From assembly GCA_009845645.1 (NCBI GenBank), contig VXZF01000759.1:1-5046 (forward strand): a stretch of 5,046 bases of DNA. The letters run 5' to 3'. Each line of letters starts with the position of its first letter. The stretch's first letter is position 1. The translations under genes and the position numbers were made by a program. Below the pieces are notes generated by a model, which saw only the letters and a program-made list of their open reading frames with translations, had not been told where the DNA came from and made no database searches. Shown one piece after another: positions 1 through 5,046 of the stretch. The stretch comes from Gemmatimonadota bacterium (lineage in GTDB: Bacteria > Latescibacterota > UBA2968 > UBA8231).

Positions 1-1713
1 GATGACGGTTATGTTGGGTTGTTGGCAGGCACAGCCGCGTTTTGGGGCGGTCATAGTGACGTTATCCCGTTGCTACGGCAGGCGGTAGACCAAAATCTGG
101 ACCACTATACCGAACGTCTCAAAAGTCTGTGGCTGCTCAGGCTAGCTTGGGAGCGGCAGGGCGGTTATCCGGTGGATTTGCCCGAGCGCTACCGCTTCAA
201 TCCCTTTGTCCAGATGTTGGCCAACCCAGCCGTGGTCTTCGTCGATATTGGGGCCCAGACCGGCGTTGATAAACGCGACCGAGGCCGGGGTAGTGCTTGG
301 CTCGACTTTGATGGCGATGGTGATCTGGATCTTTTCAGTGTTGGCATCCAGAGTACCCACGCCCTCTACCGCAATGAAGGGCAGGGCCAGTTTGAGGATG
401 TAACCCTTCTTTGGGGCTTGGACGATTCTCGAGGTGGTTGGGGGGGGACGGCTGCTGATTTTGATAACGATGGGGACGCCGATCTTTTTGTGACCCGAGA
501 CGCTTGGGAAGGCGCAGCAGCCAATTCCCTCTATCGCAACGAGGGAGATCGCTTTGTAGATGTGGCGCAAAGAGCGGGTCTAGACGAGGCCCAAGCCAGT
601 TTTACTGCCGCTTGGGGCGACGTAGATCTCGACGGGTATTTAGACCTCTATGTAGCCAATGGGGTCATTGGCGATGGTGGACGCAATAATTTGTGGTACA
701 ACCAGCGAGATGGGACGTTTGCGGATATTGGCCAAGCATCGGGAACAGCGGATTCGAGCAAGACTATCGGCACGGCCTTTGGCGATTACGATGGAGATGG
801 GTATTTAGATCTCTACGTCGTAAATATTGGCACGCCCAATCGGCTCTACCACAATGGGACCGATGGCACTTTTGTGGACAGAGCGGATCAAGCCGGGGTG
901 ATCTTCCCCCTAGAAGGCGGCTACGTAACCTTTTTCTTTGACTTTAATAACGACGGCCAACTCGACCTTTTCGCTTCGACCATGAGCGCTTTCGAGGATG
1001 TGCTCAATAGCTGGGTAGAAGGCCGCGCAATTGAACCCAACCGACCTTTTTTATACCTCAATAACGGCGACGGAACGTTCGCGGATATTGCAGTCCCGGC
1101 GGGTTTGGGCCGCTCGTTCGGCTCGATGGGCATTGGCCTAGGCGACGTAGACAACAATGGTTTTCCAGACATCTACTTGGCCAATGGTGGCCCCGAGATG
1201 TACCGGCTCGAACCTAATGCCCTCTTTCTCAATCAGGGTGACGGTCGTTTTGTCGAAGTGACATCCGCCGCTGGAGTCGGCAATTTGGGCAAGGGACACG
1301 GGGCTACCTTTGCCGATTTTGACGCCGATGGCGATCTGGATTTGTACGTCGGCTTGGGCGGCCACTACGACGCCGACGTTTGGCCCAATAGTCTCTATCG
1401 CAACGACGGACCCGTCGGCAATTATCTGGGGCTGCAACTGGTGGGTACAGCTAGTAATCGCGACGCCATTGGGGCGCGAGCCGTAGCTTATTGCGGTGCC
1501 CGACAAGTCCATGGCCAAGTGGCTAGCGGCTACGGTTTTGGTTCGAGCAACGCTCTGGCTTTGCACCTAGGGTTGGGGCAGGCCGATCAAGTGGAGCGGT
1601 TAGAGGTTCGCTGGCCCAGCGGCAAAGGCCAAGTTTGGGAAGGAGTGCCTGTCAACCGCCTCTTGCGCATTGTCGAGGGCGAGGCCAACTACGCCATAAT
1701 CGGGGAGTATTAA
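1..1713 (+). CDS. CRTAC1-like FG-GAP/VCBS beta-propeller protein with C-terminal ASPIC/UnbV domain (5' end outside window)
   Basis: The reading frame is open from base 1, so the gene begins upstream. The TTG at 19 is not a convincing start, because the six codons before it are also coding and no ribosome site is visible. Residues are counted from base 1. Residues 1-70 are a helical stretch that could be the end of a TPR-like or other domain; I do not recognise it. Seven acidic motifs of the form DxDxDGxxDL follow at residues 102-111, 153-162, 207-216, 262-271, 314-323, 382-391 and 439-448. Their spacing is 51-68 residues, as expected for a seven-bladed FG-GAP/VCBS propeller with Ca2+ loops. 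Residues 474-560 match the ASPIC/UnbV domain, with NRDAIGAR, HLGLG and WPSG motifs and an EG end. Such proteins are usually exported and bind surfaces, glycans or other proteins; the specific role is unknown. Codon use is less GC-rich than in the genes downstream. The family call is secure, the function is not. Confidence 0.93.
   Translation, partial: DDGYVGLLAGTAAFWGGHSDVIPLLRQAVDQNLDHYTERLKSLWLLRLAWERQGGYPVDLPERYRFNPFVQMLANPAVVFVDIGAQTGVDKRDRGRGSAWLDFDGDGDLDLFSVGIQSTHALYRNEGQGQFEDVTLLWGLDDSRGGWGGTAADFDNDGDADLFVTRDAWEGAAANSLYRNEGDRFVDVAQRAGLDEAQASFTAAWGDVDLDGYLDLYVANGVIGDGGRNNLWYNQRDGTFADIGQASGTADSSKTIGTAFGDYDGDGYLDLYVVNIGTPNRLYHNGTDGTFVDRADQAGVIFPLEGGYVTFFFDFNNDGQLDLFASTMSAFEDVLNSWVEGRAIEPNRPFLYLNNGDGTFADIAVPAGLGRSFGSMGIGLGDVDNNGFPDIYLANGGPEMYRLEPNALFLNQGDGRFVEVTSAAGVGNLGKGHGATFADFDADGDLDLYVGLGGHYDADVWPNSLYRNDGPVGNYLGLQLVGTASNRDAIGARAVAYCGARQVHGQVASGYGFGSSNALALHLGLGQADQVERLEVRWPSGKGQVWEGVPVNRLLRIVEGEANYAIIGEY
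304..1344 (+). repeat. Seven DxDxDG calcium-loop repeats of the beta-propeller
   Basis: The DNA positions of the seven ten-residue loops are 304-333, 457-486, 619-648, 784-813, 940-969, 1144-1173 and 1315-1344. The ideal loop keeps Asp at positions 1, 3, 5 and 9 with Gly at 6. The fifth loop has Asn at position 3, and the sixth has Asn at position 5 and ends in PDI rather than LDL. Blades 3 and 4 are the most alike: 631-660 and 796-825 match at 24 of 30 bases and both encode GYLDLYV. This suggests that those two blades are the most recent duplicates or are under the same constraint. The gap between loops 5 and 6 is the longest (68 residues) and holds an extra acidic, helical-looking segment. 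Confidence 0.85.
1420..1680 (+). other. ASPIC/UnbV domain at the C-terminus of the propeller protein
   Basis: This stretch begins NYLGLQL and holds NRDAIGAR, a GYGFGSSN segment, LHLGLG, LEVRWPSG and a final VNRLLRIVEG. These are the hallmark positions of the ASPIC/UnbV domain, which commonly follows FG-GAP repeats in CRTAC1-like proteins. Its presence shows that the propeller protein is complete at its C-terminal end. Confidence 0.88.
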
Positions 1714-1757
1714 TTGCTTCCTTTGATCTCCCCTTATGCAGGTTTCTTCGTCGGACT

Positions 1758-1765
1758 GAGGTGAT
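1758..1765 (+). promoter_or_regulatory. Strong Shine-Dalgarno site that fixes the MFS start
   Basis: The bases GAGGTGAT match the extended anti-16S consensus GGAGGTGATC over eight positions. The GAGG core ends five bases before the GTG at 1767. This argues against the in-frame ATG at 1635, which would overlap the previous gene by 79 bases and add an N-terminus unlike MFS proteins. The in-frame GTG at 1761 lies inside this site and is also unlikely to be the start. Confidence 0.75.
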
Positions 1766-1766
1766 A

Positions 1767-3053
1767 GTGCGGTCGTTGGCCGGGCCTTTTGGGTTCCTCC
1801 GTGGCAACATCCTCGTGCTTACCGCGTCGGGGAGCCTAGGGATGTTTTCTCGGGCCATGGTGTTTCCGTACGTTCCCCTCTACGTCTTGGCCCTCGGTGG
1901 CGAGTCAGAACAGGTCGGGATCGTCTATGCCCTGGGGCCGCTCGGCGGGCTGCTCGCGTTTCCAATCGCCGGCTATCTCGCCGACCATACGAATCGGGCT
2001 TGGCTGATCGCCGCGGCTGGCTATTTTTCCGCGGTTGCCGTGCTGATAAATGCCGTGGCACCGAGTTGGGAGTGGGTGGCTGCGGCGATGTTGATTAGGG
2101 GGTTTGCCGTGTTCCACTTCCCGGCCTCATCGGCACTTGTCGCCGACTCTCTGCCTGCCGGGAACCGGGGCCGCGGAATGGCGACGATGACCGCCCTGAC
2201 CGGGGGCTTGGCGTTGTTTGCGCCGTTTGTGGCTGGCGTGGCGATCGACGCTTGGGGCGTCGAGGAGGGGATGCGGATCCTCTATTGGGTGATGGGCGCG
2301 GCCTACGCTGTGGGTGCGACGATCAACTTGATCTTCATCCGCGAGACCCGAAAGCCGCCAGCAGAAGCGATCAGCGCCGCCAACCTCGGACAGACGCTAC
2401 GCCGTTCCTATACCGGCATCCCGGCACTGCTGCGCGGGTTCCCGCGTTCGCTGCGGGCCGTGTCGGTGGTGATCATCCTGTGTTTTATCGCCAATGGCTT
2501 GGCTAGCCCCTTCTGGGTGGTGTACGCCAAGACCCACATCGGGCTGACGGCTTCGCAGTGGGGACTGATTCTGCTAGTGGAGTTCGGTCTGCGGAACCTG
2601 ACGACGGTTCCGGCGGGATTTCTCACGGACCGCTTTGGACGCACGCGGTTTATCGTCGCCGCGCTGCTGGTCACCGCAGCGACGCCGCTGTATCTGCTGG
2701 CTGGCTCCTTTGGATTCGTGCTGGCGATTCGGTGCGCCATCGGCGTGGCCGCTGCCTTTTTCAGCCCGGCGATGGGTGCTCTACTGGCCGACATCGTGCC
2801 CAGCGCCATTCGCGGCCGCGTGATGGCCGCTATCGGCCGCGGATCCGTGTCGGTCGGCAGTTCCTCCGGTGGGACGGGTGGCCCTGGGACTGGGTTCTTG
2901 ACTACGCTGCCGCTGATGGTAGCGGCTCTTTTTGGAGGAGTGCTCTATGCTTGGAGCCCGGCGATCCCGTTTCTTTGTGTATTTGGCCTGACCGTCGTCG
3001 CCTTGGGCGTGTCGGTCGCGTTCGTGCGGGATCCAAAGATGGCAGAGGAATAG
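1767..3053 (+). CDS. Major facilitator superfamily (MFS) transporter, 12 predicted helices, substrate unknown
   Basis: This is a complete inner-membrane permease of 428 residues, a normal MFS length. Starting at GTG 1767 puts the first helix at about residues 15-40. Later helices lie near 48-70, 79-98, 103-128, 137-160, 170-191, 231-253, 264-286, 295-312, 315-340, 376-394 and 399-420. MFS motif A appears in both halves: GYLADHTNR at 69-77 and GFLTDRFGRTR at 284-294. Each half also carries the related stretch after helix 4 or 10: FPASSALVADSLP with RGRGMA, and SPAMGALLADIVP with RGRVMA. Residues 196-230 are the central cytoplasmic loop. A Ser/Gly-rich segment at 362-377 precedes helix 11. The gene starts 53 bases after the propeller gene, so co-transcription is possible, but the composition differs. 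Drug or metabolite efflux is the usual default guess; nothing here identifies the substrate. Confidence 0.9.
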   Translation: MRSLAGPFGFLRGNILVLTASGSLGMFSRAMVFPYVPLYVLALGGESEQVGIVYALGPLGGLLAFPIAGYLADHTNRAWLIAAAGYFSAVAVLINAVAPSWEWVAAAMLIRGFAVFHFPASSALVADSLPAGNRGRGMATMTALTGGLALFAPFVAGVAIDAWGVEEGMRILYWVMGAAYAVGATINLIFIRETRKPPAEAISAANLGQTLRRSYTGIPALLRGFPRSLRAVSVVIILCFIANGLASPFWVVYAKTHIGLTASQWGLILLVEFGLRNLTTVPAGFLTDRFGRTRFIVAALLVTAATPLYLLAGSFGFVLAIRCAIGVAAAFFSPAMGALLADIVPSAIRGRVMAAIGRGSVSVGSSSGGTGGPGTGFLTTLPLMVAALFGGVLYAWSPAIPFLCVFGLTVVALGVSVAFVRDPKMAEE

Positions 3054-3217
3054 CTGCTTTTGCAGTGAACGGATTCGCTGACCAAGAAAATGAACTCTTA
3101 TTGACTTTAAGCTAAATAGCGTTACCCTGTTTTTCTATGACTTGGATTCTCGTACCCAGCAGGCGGTCTGCATGCGGGGCTATGTGTTAAGCAACTTTCC
3201 TGAATTGTAATAAAACT
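3054..3217 (+). other. Non-coding gap separating the MFS gene from the DUF1538 operon
   Basis: This 164-base stretch is visibly richer in A and T than the genes on either side and holds no convincing gene. It contains a short hairpin just after the MFS stop (CTGC-TTTT-GCAG, 3054-3065) that has no T-run, and a second four-base-pair hairpin at 3159-3171 (GCAG/CTGC). It also contains a weak promoter candidate, listed separately. The change in composition and the length of the gap mark a transcription-unit boundary. Confidence 0.6.
3101..3128 (+). promoter_or_regulatory. Candidate sigma-70-type promoter for the DUF1538/P-II operon
   Basis: TTGACT at 3101-3106 matches the -35 consensus at five of six positions. 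Sixteen bases later, TACCCT at 3123-3128 matches the -10 box only at its three most conserved positions (first T, second A, last T). Transcription would start near 3135 and leave a leader of about 80 bases, which includes the small hairpin at 3159-3171. The host's sigma-factor preference is unknown, so this is a weak call. Confidence 0.3.
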
Positions 3218-3958
3218 ATGAGACTTTGGAATGTGTGCCTTGTGATATTGCGGCGGATCGTCGATGCGCTGCGCGATTTGGCTCCCATCATCATCGTCAT
3301 CGCGTTCTTCCAACTCGTGGTGTTGCAGCAGCCCTTTCCGAACTTAGGGCGCGTCGCCGTTGGCTTGGTCTGCGTGGTCGCCGGCCTGACGCTCTTCATC
3401 CAAGGACTCGAAAGCGGTCTCTTTCCCCTCGGCGAGGCCATTGCACAGGCTTTTGCGCGCAAGGGGAGTGCGACCGCGCTGTTGGCTTTTGCCTTTTGCT
3501 TGGGTTTTGGCACCACGGTCGCGGAACCGGCCCTGATCGCCATTGCTGCAGAGGCGGCCGAGGTCGCCGCGGAAGCCGGTGCCATTGCCGACGACGATGA
3601 GGTGCGCGCTGCGTACGCCTTTGAGTTGCGCATGGTGGTGGCGGTCTCGGTCGGCACGGCGATCGTGCTCGGCGTGCTGCGCATCCTCAAGGGCTGGCCG
3701 ATCCACCGGCTGATCATCGGGGGCTACGTGCTAGTGACTGTAATGACCGCGTTTGCGCCCGCAGAGATCATTGGCGTGGCCTACGATTCCGGCGGCGTTA
3801 CCACCAGCACGATCACAGTGCCGCTCGTCACTGCGTTGGGCGTTGGACTCGCCACGTCAATCCGAGGGCGCAACCCAATGGTCGATGGTTTTGGGCTCAT
3901 CGCGTTTGCCAGCCTGACGCCCATGATCTTCGTACTGGCCTATGGCATGGTGAACTGA
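3218..3958 (+). CDS. umpA: DUF1538 (UmpAB family) membrane protein, first subunit of a probable two-gene cation/H+ antiporter
   Basis: This is a 246-residue polytopic inner-membrane protein with DUF1538 hallmarks. They are [10 protein letters not shown] near 23-32, GLTLF and GLE at 56-65, FPLGE at 69-73, GFGTTVAEP at 96-104, [15 protein letters not shown] at 188-202 and [10 protein letters not shown] at 223-232. Hydrophobic segments lie near 20-37, 44-66, 86-110, 138-156, 163-182, 193-213 and 226-244. Known: a DUF1538 pair from Halomonas, UmpAB, was reported to work together as a Na+(Li+,K+)/H+ antiporter. Inferred: this gene does the same job with its neighbour. A soluble acidic loop at about 111-131 (AEAAEV through DDDE) is absent from the partner. 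The ATG at 3218 has no clear ribosome site; GTG at 3233 or 3242 is a possible alternative start. The family call is strong, the antiporter role moderate, and the A/B assignment rests only on gene order. Confidence 0.9.
   Translation: MRLWNVCLVILRRIVDALRDLAPIIIVIAFFQLVVLQQPFPNLGRVAVGLVCVVAGLTLFIQGLESGLFPLGEAIAQAFARKGSATALLAFAFCLGFGTTVAEPALIAIAAEAAEVAAEAGAIADDDEVRAAYAFELRMVVAVSVGTAIVLGVLRILKGWPIHRLIIGGYVLVTVMTAFAPAEIIGVAYDSGGVTTSTITVPLVTALGVGLATSIRGRNPMVDGFGLIAFASLTPMIFVLAYGMVN
3949..3953 (+). promoter_or_regulatory. Weak ribosome site inside the end of umpA, used by umpB
   Basis: GGTGA lies six bases before the ATG at 3960 and matches part of the anti-16S consensus. It sits within the last codons of the upstream gene, and the stop at 3956-3958 is one base before the next start. 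This arrangement favours translational coupling, which would give near-equal amounts of the two membrane subunits. Confidence 0.5.
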
Positions 3959-3959
3959 G

Positions 3960-4745
3960 ATGGAATTTCTGCGGACTATTGTCAGCACCGCGCTTTCCAC
4001 CGCGCTTGATGTGGCACCTATTGTCGGCATCCTCGTTCTGTTCCAGGTTGCGGTGCTGCGCCGCAATTTGCCAAACCTGCGCCGGATCGCGGCCGGGTTT
4101 GTCCTCGTCCTGTTGGGACTCACGCTCTTCCTCATTGGCTTAGAGGAGGCGCTCTTCCCCATCGGCGAGACCATGGCGCGCCAACTCACCGCGCCCGAGA
4201 CCATTGGGGAGGCGAGTCTGGCCGACGGCGTGGACTGGTACGACTATCTGCTGGTTTACGTCTTTGCCGCAGCGATCGGCTTTGCTACTACAGTAGCTGA
4301 GCCATCGCTCATCGCGGTCGCGCTCAAGGCCGAGGAGATCTCGGGCGGCGCGATCGACGCTTGGGGCCTCAGAATCGCCGTGGCGCTCGGGGTGGCCGCA
4401 GGGGTGGCGCTGGGCTGCTTTCGCATTGTCACGGGCACGCCCCTGCCCTGGTACATCATTGCCGCATACTTAGTGGTGATTGCCCAGACCTTCCGGTCGA
4501 GCCGGACTATTGTGCCGCTCGCCTACGACAGCGGCGGCGTCACCACATCGACCGTCACGGTGCCAGTGGTCGCCGCGCTGGGCTTGGGGCTCGCCGCCAC
4601 GGTTCCCGGGCGCAGCCCGCTGATCGACGGATTTGGCCTCATTGCGTTCGCCAGCGTCTTTCCCATCATGTCCGTTCTGGGCTATGCTATGGTGGTGTCT
4701 TATGTGAGTCGCCGGCGGGACGCCAACCACTCCGAGGAGAATTGA
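3960..4745 (+). CDS. umpB: DUF1538 (UmpAB family) membrane protein, second subunit
   Basis: This 261-residue paralogue of the preceding gene carries the same ordered motifs: PIVGILVLFQ near 20-29, GLTLF and GLE at 53-62, FPIGE at 66-70, GFATTVAEP at 107-115, [15 protein letters not shown] at 188-202 and [10 protein letters not shown] at 223-232. The last two motifs fall at the same residue numbers as in the partner. It has an extra acidic loop between the second and third hydrophobic segments (about 76-97, rich in E, D, W and Y) and lacks the partner's DDDE loop. A charged tail (RRR, then DANHSEEN) follows the last membrane segment. It starts one base after the upstream stop. The Halomonas UmpAB precedent needs both proteins, so a heteromeric antiporter is the best inference. 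Because both genes are intact and carry full motif sets, this is a gene pair and not a broken single gene. Confidence 0.9.
   Translation: MEFLRTIVSTALSTALDVAPIVGILVLFQVAVLRRNLPNLRRIAAGFVLVLLGLTLFLIGLEEALFPIGETMARQLTAPETIGEASLADGVDWYDYLLVYVFAAAIGFATTVAEPSLIAVALKAEEISGGAIDAWGLRIAVALGVAAGVALGCFRIVTGTPLPWYIIAAYLVVIAQTFRSSRTIVPLAYDSGGVTTSTVTVPVVAALGLGLAATVPGRSPLIDGFGLIAFASVFPIMSVLGYAMVVSYVSRRRDANHSEEN
4734..4740 (+). promoter_or_regulatory. Ribosome binding site for the P-II-like gene, inside the end of umpB
   Basis: GAGGAGA forms part of the final Glu-Glu-Asn codons of umpB. The GAGGAG core ends nine bases before the ATG at 4749, a normal spacing. Only three bases separate the umpB stop from this start, so the P-II-like protein is made from the same message. 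Confidence 0.75.
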
Positions 4746-4748
4746 GCT

Positions 4749-5046
4749 ATGAAACTGAAACTGATCGTCGCCTTAGTCAGCAATGACAAGACCGATACTG
4801 TGGTCGATGCTGCGCGCACTGGCGGGGCGACCGGCGCGACGATTATTACTAGCGTGCGCGGCGAAGGGCTGAAGCCACAGAAGACCTTTTTCGGTCTCGA
4901 CTTGGCGGCCCAACGCGATGTTGTTCTGTTCCTGGTGGTCGAGACGCGGGCGCGCGACATTTTGGAGCGCATCCGGGATGCCGGACGCTTTGAGCAAGAG
5001 CCCGGCGCTGGCATTGCCTTTCAGATCCCGATTGAGGACGCCGTCG
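4749..5046 (+). CDS. P-II superfamily signalling protein, divergent (3' end outside window)
   Basis: Ninety-nine codons are visible before the window ends; P-II proteins are usually about 100-115 residues, so only the C-terminal tail is missing. The N-terminal strand KLKLIVALV, the helix around 14-24, then GATGATII at 26-33 and RGEG at 37-40 match the P-II ferredoxin-like fold. A second strand, VVLFLVV (58-64), and a second helix (67-79) follow. PGAGIAF at 85-91 takes the place of the nucleotide-binding C-loop signature. The T-loop region (about 40-57, with KTFFGL) is shorter than in GlnB/GlnK, and no tyrosine occurs in the visible sequence, so uridylylation of the classic type is excluded. 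P-II proteins are cytoplasmic trimers that bind nucleotides and often dock on membrane transporters. Here the obvious partner is the UmpAB-like pair encoded immediately upstream. No amtB, glnA or glnD is seen. The family call is strong; ligand and target are inferred. Confidence 0.88.
   Translation, partial: MKLKLIVALVSNDKTDTVVDAARTGGATGATIITSVRGEGLKPQKTFFGLDLAAQRDVVLFLVVETRARDILERIRDAGRFEQEPGAGIAFQIPIEDAV

Noticed and set aside
1635..1766. N-terminal extension of the MFS gene from the ATG at 1635
   Set aside because: It overlaps the end of the propeller gene, encodes an Arg/Pro/Cys-rich stretch unlike MFS proteins, and is contradicted by the strong Shine-Dalgarno site before GTG 1767.
3054..3065. 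Hairpin CTGC-TTTT-GCAG right after the MFS stop as a terminator
   Set aside because: The stem is only four base pairs with no G/C-rich extension and no following T-run, so it is too weak to call.
2558..3115. Long open frame (185 codons) on the + strand inside the MFS gene
   Set aside because: It is a frame shadow of a high-GC gene, rich in Arg, Gly and Trp with no domain signal, while the MFS frame is intact throughout.
3122..3313. Minus-strand frame spanning the gap before umpA
   Set aside because: Much of it is antisense to umpA, its product resembles no family, and no ribosome site was seen.
3187..3717. Antisense open frame of 176 codons opposite umpA
   Set aside because: Its Ser/Ala/Thr/Lys-rich translation with no recognisable fold is typical of the reverse complement of a GC-rich membrane-protein gene.
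3218..4745. One DUF1538 gene split by a frameshift
   Set aside because: Each half has its own complete motif set, and the two-gene arrangement is known from UmpAB.
4749..5046. Canonical GlnB/GlnK nitrogen regulator
   Set aside because: There is no Tyr in the T-loop, the nucleotide-loop signature is altered, and no ammonium transporter or nitrogen-assimilation gene is nearby.
1..5046. CRISPR array, tRNA/rRNA, insertion sequence or phage elements
   Set aside because: No regularly spaced direct DNA repeats, tRNA-like cloverleaf, transposase motif or terminal inverted repeat was seen; the only repeats are the protein-level propeller blades and the two paralogous DUF1538 genes.

Overview
The window is bacterial: tight gene spacing, a near-consensus Shine-Dalgarno motif, a GTG start and no sign of introns. 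All four genes are on the + strand. The taxon cannot be resolved. A long CRTAC1-type (VCBS/FG-GAP plus ASPIC/UnbV) protein next to an MFS permease fits an environmental Gram-negative-type lineage such as Planctomycetota, Acidobacteriota or a related uncultured group, but that is only a guess. Base composition changes across the window: sampled 60-base lines are about 50-52% GC in the first gene, and about 63% and 73% in the permease and the downstream operon.

Region 1 (1-1713) is the 3' part of a gene that enters from the left. It encodes a seven-repeat Ca2+-binding beta-propeller followed by an ASPIC/UnbV domain, probably extracytoplasmic. Region 2 (1767-3053) is a complete 12-helix major facilitator superfamily (MFS) transporter. 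Its GTG start is fixed by a strong Shine-Dalgarno motif. Substrate unknown.

Region 3 (3054-3217) is a 164-base non-coding gap with a weak candidate promoter. It marks the start of a separate transcription unit.

Region 4 (3218-5046) is the most interesting part. Two paralogous DUF1538 membrane proteins (UmpA- and UmpB-like) are separated by one base, and 3 bases after the second one starts a P-II-superfamily signalling protein that runs off the right edge. A paired DUF1538 system from Halomonas (UmpAB) has been reported as a two-gene Na+(Li+,K+)/H+ antiporter. The layout therefore suggests a cation/proton antiporter gated or tuned by a dedicated, divergent P-II-like protein. This functional link is inferred from gene order and family knowledge and is not shown by the sequence alone.
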